Notes under the pieces: model-generated | Database searches by the model: none | Told to the model about the DNA's origin: nothing | What the model saw: only the letters and a program-made list of their open reading frames with translations | Program-made: the position numbers and the translations under genes | Shown: positions 63,945-64,000 of the stretch, piece by piece | How the letters are laid out: the number at the start of each line of letters is the position of its first letter | Position numbering within the stretch: position 1 is the stretch's first letter | From: Podospora pseudoanserina | Lineage: Eukaryota; Ascomycota; Sordariomycetes; Sordariales; Podosporaceae | Reading direction: 5' to 3' | NCBI RefSeq assembly: GCF_035222485.1 | Contig: NC_085920.1 | Span: 8,232,001-8,296,000 of the forward strand | DNA: 64,000 nt

Positions 63945-64000
63945 TCAGGAAGTTGCCGCACCAGCTGCACGACTAGCATCATCCTTGCTCGAAAGACTGA
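63945..64000 (-). CDS. Possible C-terminal codons of a minus-strand gene cut by the window edge
   Basis: The last 56 nt read on the minus strand as an open frame of about 18 codons, ending in TGA at 63947-63945 (SLSSKDDASRAAGAATS). The composition resembles an ordinary fungal C-terminus and is followed on the minus strand by a T-rich stretch like a 3' UTR. The stretch is too short to support more than a hint. Confidence 0.25.
   Translation of the reverse strand, partial: SLSSKDDASRAAGAATS

Overview
This window is nuclear DNA of a filamentous ascomycete, most likely a member of the Sordariales. The signs are short introns of 48-113 nt with GTRNGN donors and YTRAY branch points, an XlnR/XYR1-type xylanase regulator, one dispersed 5S rRNA gene, an Arg tRNA with a short intron, a Clr5-domain protein, and a cytoplasmic dynein heavy chain of about 4369 residues, close to the roughly 4.3-4.4 kb-codon length known for filamentous fungi. 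Genus and species cannot be fixed from the sequence alone. Exon structures below were worked out by hand from splice consensus and reading-frame continuity, and all multi-exon totals are divisible by three.

Layout. 1-1569: no gene recognised. 1570-4465 (-): XlnR/XYR1/XLR-1 transcription factor, with a TATA-like element about 1.1 kb upstream of the ATG. 5.6-15.8 kb: a gene-poor tract of about 10 kb with homopolymer and G-rich runs. 15846-15964 (-): 5S rRNA. 16520-17458 (-): histidinol-phosphatase. 18034-18117 (-): tRNA-Arg(CCU). 18609-19379 (-): AcpS-type phosphopantetheinyl transferase. 19819-20803 (-): DUF1774-like membrane protein. 22364-22864 (-): small two-exon gene of unknown function. 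23548-25358 (+): Clr5-domain protein. 26093-28482 (-): secreted GMC oxidoreductase with seven exons. 29926-32755 (-): CSC1/OSCA/TMEM63-type channel with four exons. 35204-36910 (+): coiled-coil protein of unknown function. 38093-41452 (+): kelch-like single-pass membrane protein with a long tail. 45631-47041 (+): WSC-domain cell-wall sensor with four exons. 49308-62475 (-): cytoplasmic dynein heavy chain in two exons. The right edge may hold the last codons of another minus-strand gene.

There is no sign of an operon-like or secondary-metabolite cluster. Most genes are ordinary housekeeping or cell-surface functions. Three surface or stress proteins (CSC1 channel, kelch membrane protein, WSC sensor) lie within about 17 kb, which may be coincidence. 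The least explained parts are the long gene-poor tract beside the xylanase regulator, the coiled-coil orphan, the kelch protein's 650-residue tail, the unassigned C-terminal part of the Clr5 protein, and the small spliced gene at 22.4-22.9 kb. I found no mobile element, CRISPR array or convincing new multi-gene system.
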